Made by a program: the position numbers and the translations under genes. Positions 59,660 through 64,000 of a DNA stretch of 64,000 nucleotides are shown here, one piece after another. Position 1 is the first letter of the stretch. Each line of letters starts with the position of its first letter. The notes under the pieces were generated by a model. The model was not told the DNA's origin. It worked only from the letters and a program-made list of their open reading frames with translations, and did no database searches. The stretch is from JAQVSH01 sp964349835 (lineage in GTDB: Bacteria > Bacteroidota > Bacteroidia > Bacteroidales > UBA4181): NCBI GenBank assembly GCA_964349835.1, contig CAYGID010000002.1, positions 1-64,000 on the forward strand, given 5' to 3'.

Positions 59660-62512
59660 TTGTTTTCCGGAATTCTTTCATGCTTTTTTGGCTTTCTTCT
59701 CTGTGCGCTACTCTCTGTAAATGCTCACGCGCAGGGGCTGACTGCGTATGCTCACCGCCCTTCGGCACTTTGGGCTTCGCCTCTTGCTTCCTCTTTTTCG
59801 CTTTCGACTCCCGATACCACCCTTTTTACCCAATCTGCCCACTCGGCCGATAGTCTGCAGTTTGTGCCCGGGGTCGTTGATGCAAGCGATGTGCCTGTAG
59901 TTGTCGGCACAAGGGTCGAGGCGGCACCCGCCGATTCAACAATTGGTGTCCAAATGAGTGCGGGGGCGCTGGCCGACAGTCTTTCGACCCAGCCCGAATC
60001 GGCCTTCTCTACCCCTATCACTTACACTTGGAAGGATTCGCTTGTTATCTCTCAGAAGGAGCAGAAGGCGTTTCTCTATGGGGGAGCTACTGTAAAGTTT
60101 GAGGATAAGCAATTAACGGCCGATTTTATTGAGTTCGACATGGCCAAAAGCGTGGCGTATGCAACGGGGCGGAAGGATTCTGCGGGGATAATGACTGGCC
60201 TTCCGGTCTTTACCCAGGGACAGGAGACATTCGATGTAAAGAGCCTTTCGTACAATTTTAAAACAAAAAGCGGGGTAATTCACGAGGTTATTACAGAGCA
60301 ACAGGAGTCGTTTCTACATGCTACGGTTGCTAAACGGTACGACTCGGGGATTGTGGATATCAGCGACGGAAAATTTACCACATGTGATGCCGATCATCCC
60401 CATTTTTATCTGGCCATTTCGAAAGGGCGAATGATTCCCGGCAAGAAGATTGTGGCCGGCCCCTCTTACCTTGTTTTAGAGGATGTTCCACTCCCCATCG
60501 GGATTCCATTCGGGTTTTTGCCCAACACCGGTAAACGAAACCAGTCGGGTTTCCTGTTGCCCACCTGGGGTGATGAGGTAGCCCGGGGTTTTAACCTCAC
60601 CGGAGGAGGATACTACCTGGCTTTGGGAAAACATCTGGATGCCCGTATTACCGGTGATATCTATTCGAAAGGAACCTGGGGACTCGGTGTGGCTTCGAAC
60701 TATGTAAAAAGATACCGTTTTTCCGGCCAGTTTAATGGGAGATATTACAAGGATATCACCGGGGAAAAGGGACTCGACCGAACTGCCTCTACCAGTTTCT
60801 CTTTGCAGTGGATGCATCGGCAGGATCCTAAGGCCAATCCTACCTCCACGTTGAATGCAAGCGTCAATTTTAGTACAAAATCGTTCGATCAGAATCACAA
60901 CTATCAGAATGTAACGCGATTGATGACTAATACCAAACAGTCGAGCATCTCCTGGGCCAAAAACTGGCCCTCTAAGCCTTACCGCTTTTCCATGAACCTA
61001 AACCATTCTCAGAGTAGTGGGGCCGATATCGTGCAACTTACCCTTCCGGCAGCCAACTTCTCGGTCGACAGGCTTTACCCTTTTAGAAAGCAGGTTTCTG
61101 TAGGAAAGAAAAAGTGGTATGAAGACATCACCCTTTCGTATAACGCCGAGATGCGCAACGACATCTCTTCGCCCGAAGATAAATTGTTGTCGGATTCGAC
61201 TCTTAAGAATATGCGGAATGGCTTCAGGCACACCATTCCTGTGAACCTAAACGTGAAACTGCTGAAGCAGATTAATATTACCCCTTCGCTCAACTACACC
61301 GGTATGCTCTACACCAGTTCGCTCCGTAAACGCTGGGTTGAGGGCGATCCGGAGGTGAATCCCGAAGGGACAGTGGTGACCGATACAATCAGGAGCCTTT
61401 CGTATGCCCATGGTTTTGCTCCCAATATTTCTGCCTCCTTCTCGCCCAAAATTTATATCCGGGGGCAGGCTCTCAATAAAAATGCAAAGATTCAGGCTAT
61501 CCGAAATGTGGTGACCACCTCGATTGGCTTCCGCTATACTCCCGATCTCAAGGAACTTGTTCCCAACTATTTCCGCGATTTGGACTATTCGTATATCGAT
61601 AAAGAGGGTGAGCGAATCACAAAAACAGAGAGTTACTCCATTTACCAGGGTTATACCTACGGAACCCCCACCCTTCCCGGGAAAAGTGGAGCCATCTCGC
61701 TCTCTATCCGGAACAATCTGGAAGCCAAAGTGAAATCGGATAAAGATACTACGGGTTTTAAAAAGGTGAAACTGCTTGAAAATCTCTCCTTTTCGACCGG
61801 TTACAATATTTTTGCCGACTCCATGCGACTGAGCGTTGTCTCTATTAACGGAAACACCAGCCTCTTTAATAATCTGGTGAATCTCTCGTTTAGCGGTTCG
61901 CTCGATCCCTATTCGATAGATGCCAAGGGTAAGCGGTATGATAGGCTCACCATTAAAGATGGCAAATTGGGTCGGCTCACCAATATGAGTTTTTCGCCCT
62001 CATTCCGATTCCAGGGTGGGCAGGGTAAGCAGAAGGCACGAGGAGGATCGGGTTTCAATTCAGATCCCTCGCTGATGGAGGATTCCGAAGGGGAGGAAGC
62101 TGACGATGATTCGCGCCCGATCGATGCCGAGAGGTACAGAGCCAATGGAGTAGCTCTGCCCTACGAGTATTTTAAAATCCCGTGGAGCATGGGGGTGAGT
62201 TACGACTTTAACTACTCAAAGCCGGGTATTGCTAAGGCAAATATTGTGCAGACTGTTCGGGTAAACGGTGATTTGAGCCTCACACCCAAATGGAAAGTTT
62301 CGTTTAACACCGGTTTCGATGTGCAGGCAAAAACGGTAACGCACACCAACTTCACTATCGATCGGGATTTGCACTGCTGGGTGATGTCGCTCAATATATC
62401 GCCTTTCGGAGCCTATAAATTCTACGGTTTTCAGATCAATGTGCGATCGGCTATGCTCCGTGATTTGAAGTATGAGAAATCTCGCTCGCAATACGACAGC
62501 CAGTCGTTTTAG
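59660..62512 (+). CDS. lptD: LptD-like LPS-assembly outer membrane protein
   Basis: 950 residues with a TTG start at 59660; an in-frame TAG at 59648 excludes any earlier start and no later start preserves the signal peptide (CALLSVNAHAQG). A Ser/Asp-rich linker leads to an OstA/LptA-like N-terminal domain (AFLYGGATVKFEDKQLTADFIEFDM, VYATGR-like repeats) from ~125. A large beta-barrel follows (GFLLPTWGDEVARGFNLTGGGYYLALG, RFSGQFNGRYYKDITG). It inserts lipopolysaccharide into the outer leaflet. A strongly charged loop at about 788-826 (GGQGKQKARGGSGF then DSEGEEADDDSR) is unusual. It is monocistronic. Confidence 0.88.
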   Translation: MFSGILSCFFGFLLCALLSVNAHAQGLTAYAHRPSALWASPLASSFSLSTPDTTLFTQSAHSADSLQFVPGVVDASDVPVVVGTRVEAAPADSTIGVQMSAGALADSLSTQPESAFSTPITYTWKDSLVISQKEQKAFLYGGATVKFEDKQLTADFIEFDMAKSVAYATGRKDSAGIMTGLPVFTQGQETFDVKSLSYNFKTKSGVIHEVITEQQESFLHATVAKRYDSGIVDISDGKFTTCDADHPHFYLAISKGRMIPGKKIVAGPSYLVLEDVPLPIGIPFGFLPNTGKRNQSGFLLPTWGDEVARGFNLTGGGYYLALGKHLDARITGDIYSKGTWGLGVASNYVKRYRFSGQFNGRYYKDITGEKGLDRTASTSFSLQWMHRQDPKANPTSTLNASVNFSTKSFDQNHNYQNVTRLMTNTKQSSISWAKNWPSKPYRFSMNLNHSQSSGADIVQLTLPAANFSVDRLYPFRKQVSVGKKKWYEDITLSYNAEMRNDISSPEDKLLSDSTLKNMRNGFRHTIPVNLNVKLLKQINITPSLNYTGMLYTSSLRKRWVEGDPEVNPEGTVVTDTIRSLSYAHGFAPNISASFSPKIYIRGQALNKNAKIQAIRNVVTTSIGFRYTPDLKELVPNYFRDLDYSYIDKEGERITKTESYSIYQGYTYGTPTLPGKSGAISLSIRNNLEAKVKSDKDTTGFKKVKLLENLSFSTGYNIFADSMRLSVVSINGNTSLFNNLVNLSFSGSLDPYSIDAKGKRYDRLTIKDGKLGRLTNMSFSPSFRFQGGQGKQKARGGSGFNSDPSLMEDSEGEEADDDSRPIDAERYRANGVALPYEYFKIPWSMGVSYDFNYSKPGIAKANIVQTVRVNGDLSLTPKWKVSFNTGFDVQAKTVTHTNFTIDRDLHCWVMSLNISPFGAYKFYGFQINVRSAMLRDLKYEKSRSQYDSQSF

Positions 62513-62589
62513 CAGGCGGGTCGTATAAAAATATTGTATATTAGCCTGTTTTTAGTTGAGACATCGGGCTTTTTCTTATTCTATCTGTC

Positions 62590-62970
62590 ATGAAACGAAT
62601 TATCTCTACTCCTCTTGCCCCGGCTGCCATCGGACCCTATAGCCAGGCCGTCGAAGTAAACGGCTTGCTCTTTGTTTCGGGCCAGATTCCTCTGGATCCG
62701 GTTTCGGGTCAGATTTCGGGCACCGACATTACTGCGCAGACCGAACAGGTACTGAAGAATATCGGATCGATTCTGGAAGCGGCCGGCTATTCGTACGGCG
62801 ATGTGGTAAAATCCACCTGCCTTTTGGCCGATATGAATCATTTTTCGGAAATGAACGAAGTCTATAGCCGCTATTTTGTGGAGAGGCAGCCTGCCAGGGC
62901 CGCCTTCGCAGTTGCAAAACTGCCTCGTGCGGTACTAATCGAAATAGAAGTAATTGCTTGTAAAGCCTAA
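62590..62970 (+). CDS. ridA: RidA-family reactive intermediate deaminase
   Basis: 126 residues. LAPAAIGPYSQAVEVNGLLFVSGQIPLDP, TEQVLKNIGSILEAAGYSYGDVVKSTCLL and the catalytic Arg in RQPARAAFAVAKLP with EIEVIACKA are the YjgF/RidA signatures. It hydrolyses enamines and imines released by PLP enzymes, protecting them. The next gene starts in the overlapping TAATG. Confidence 0.96.
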   Translation: MKRIISTPLAPAAIGPYSQAVEVNGLLFVSGQIPLDPVSGQISGTDITAQTEQVLKNIGSILEAAGYSYGDVVKSTCLLADMNHFSEMNEVYSRYFVERQPARAAFAVAKLPRAVLIEIEVIACKA

Positions 62971-63461
62971 TGTCAATGACCTTTGCCCGCAAATACCGAT
63001 ACGGTTTCCTCTTTTTGGCTACGCTTTCTGCCTTGTTGTTGCCATCGTGCGATGATATATGCGAAACGCCCACACTGACAGCCATTGTTGCAGGAACCTA
63101 CACTGATTCTATTCAACCTGTGCAAACTTACACCCTTACCTCGCCGGCTGTTTATGGTGTGGGACGCGATAGTCTGCTTGCACCGGTGGCCGGGAAATGG
63201 TTGATGCCCCTTTCGCTTGCAGCCGACAACATGCGGTTTGTGGTGGAGGATGATGGTGTAAAGGATACCATCTCCTTTTATTATGCGCGCACTGTTGAGT
63301 TTGTGTCGGAGGAGTGTGGCTGTATTGCTGTGGCCCGAATCGACAGCATTCTCTATTCTATGAACAAACTGAAGCGAGTTGAGATAGTAAAGTCATCTGT
63401 CAAAACGGTTTATGTAGATCAAGATAAGCATAATGAGGAAAATATACGCCTGTTTTATTAG
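62970..63461 (+). CDS. Small Cys-containing lipoprotein, DUF6452-like
   Basis: 163 residues. The start ATG at 62970 overlaps the RidA stop as TAATG; the ATG at 62976 is also possible. The lipobox LLPSC places the lipid near Cys27, followed by DDICETPT. The mature part is beta-rich with ECGCIAVARIDSI near the middle. I recall this as DUF6452-like in Bacteroidales, function unknown. Its 3' end overlaps the next ATG by 29 bp, so the two proteins are likely partners. Confidence 0.72.
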   Translation: MSMTFARKYRYGFLFLATLSALLLPSCDDICETPTLTAIVAGTYTDSIQPVQTYTLTSPAVYGVGRDSLLAPVAGKWLMPLSLAADNMRFVVEDDGVKDTISFYYARTVEFVSEECGCIAVARIDSILYSMNKLKRVEIVKSSVKTVYVDQDKHNEENIRLFY

Positions 63462-64000
63462 TCTTTTCATCACGCTGACTTGGATGTCGGGGCAGGAGGC
63501 TCCGGCCAGAACCAGGGCAGCTGCTGATGCTTCGAAACCTGCGGCAGAGAAGAGCGTGGAGGTGGAGGACACCGTTATCCGCTACAAGAGGATGAGGGGT
63601 TTCCGTTTAGGCCTCGACTTCTCGCGAGTGGGAGCCTCCTTCATCTATGGCGACCGTATGGAGTTGGGCGTGGTTTCCGATTTCGAGGTGAAAGACAGAT
63701 GGTATTGGGTGGGCGAACTGGGCTTGTCGCAGGTCGATGTTTTTAAAGCAGGGTGGTCGTATGCAGGCTCGGGGCTTTACGTAAAGTCGGGTTTTAATTA
63801 CAACTTTCTGCAGCCCGACAATCCTGACTACCACGATGCCGCAACGATTGGGTTTCGTTTGGCCGGCAGTACCTTTTCGCAAGAGATGTCGAATATCTCT
63901 CTGGGTGATGGATATTGGGGTACTTCAGTAATTGAGCACATTCCCTCCAAGGGGGTTACGGTAGGCTGGGTCGAGGCCGTAATAGGTGCAAAGGCCGAAC
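63433..64000 (+). CDS. DUF6048-like outer-membrane-type protein, N-terminal part cut by the window end
   Basis: The open frame runs from ATG 63433 to the end of the window, 189 codons, and continues beyond. The signal peptide is MRKIYACFISLFITLTWMSG-like, cut near GQEA. The mature part has alternating beta-strands (GFRLGLDFSRVGASFIYG, MELGVVSDFEVKDRWYWVGELG, GLYVKSGFNYNFL) suggesting a small barrel. I recall this as a DUF6048-type Bacteroidales protein that follows the DUF6452-like lipoprotein. Overlap of 29 bp indicates coupled translation. Confidence 0.7.
   Translation, partial: MRKIYACFISLFITLTWMSGQEAPARTRAAADASKPAAEKSVEVEDTVIRYKRMRGFRLGLDFSRVGASFIYGDRMELGVVSDFEVKDRWYWVGELGLSQVDVFKAGWSYAGSGLYVKSGFNYNFLQPDNPDYHDAATIGFRLAGSTFSQEMSNISLGDGYWGTSVIEHIPSKGVTVGWVEAVIGAKAE

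Overview
The window comes from a member of the Bacteroidota, almost certainly order Bacteroidales. The evidence is a SusC/SusD pair, a type IX secretion (T9SS) C-terminal sorting domain, the short 286-residue primary sigma factor, a full Na+-translocating NADH:quinone reductase operon, and promoters with the Bacteroidota -7 element TAnnTTTG. Family or genus cannot be fixed from the sequence alone. Most of the window is core chromosome. No phage, transposase, integrase, CRISPR or rRNA was seen. Two runs of exactly 100 N (22016-22115 and 31852-31951) are assembly gaps, each inside a gene.

Layout. 1-6932: end of a glycan-uptake locus, with a SusC C-terminus, a SusD-like lipoprotein, a 994-residue T9SS-sorted protein with two CBM6-like modules, and an Asp-box lipoprotein. 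It closes at a strong terminator. 7053-11577: an uncharacterised pair (DUF6057-type membrane protein plus a beta-propeller lipoprotein with one CxxCH haem-c motif), tRNA-Pro, and an OmpA-like lipoprotein. 11647-17489: nqrABCDEF. 17679-23441: MORN-repeat protein, htpG, M16 protease. 23474-28478: an amino-sugar-type module with a sugar-kinase-like phosphotransferase, an MFS sugar transporter, a NagB-like/PIG-L fusion and a lone BlaI-type repressor. 28721-34263: tRNA-Arg and an RND efflux operon. 34331-45751: rRNA methyltransferase, HtrA protease, rpoD, an alarmone-hydrolase-like HD protein, an acetate-family CoA-transferase, ComB-like phosphatase, SPOR protein, a long PurF, a DMT exporter and class II aldolase. 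45929-49271: dTDP-4-dehydrorhamnose reductase, a DUF1080 lipoprotein and a phosphohexomutase. 49268-57144 (minus strand): a GH3/serine-hydrolase fusion, DUF4105 protein, pyrI, pyrB, a YigZ protein and dnaA. 57385-64000: MlaD-type protein, cell-wall amidase, LptD, RidA, a small lipoprotein, and an outer-membrane-type protein cut by the window end.

The genes serve mostly glycan capture, envelope building and repair, and sodium-based respiration. The best candidates for undescribed biology are the DUF6057/CxxCH-propeller pair at 7053-10374 and the NagB/PIG-L fusion at 26058-28043. The fusion has lost two of the four classical deaminase catalytic residues and sits in a kinase/transporter/BlaI neighbourhood. 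A phased TGTTAA array upstream of htrA and a 25-bp perfect hairpin at 26001-26055 are the most striking non-coding structures.
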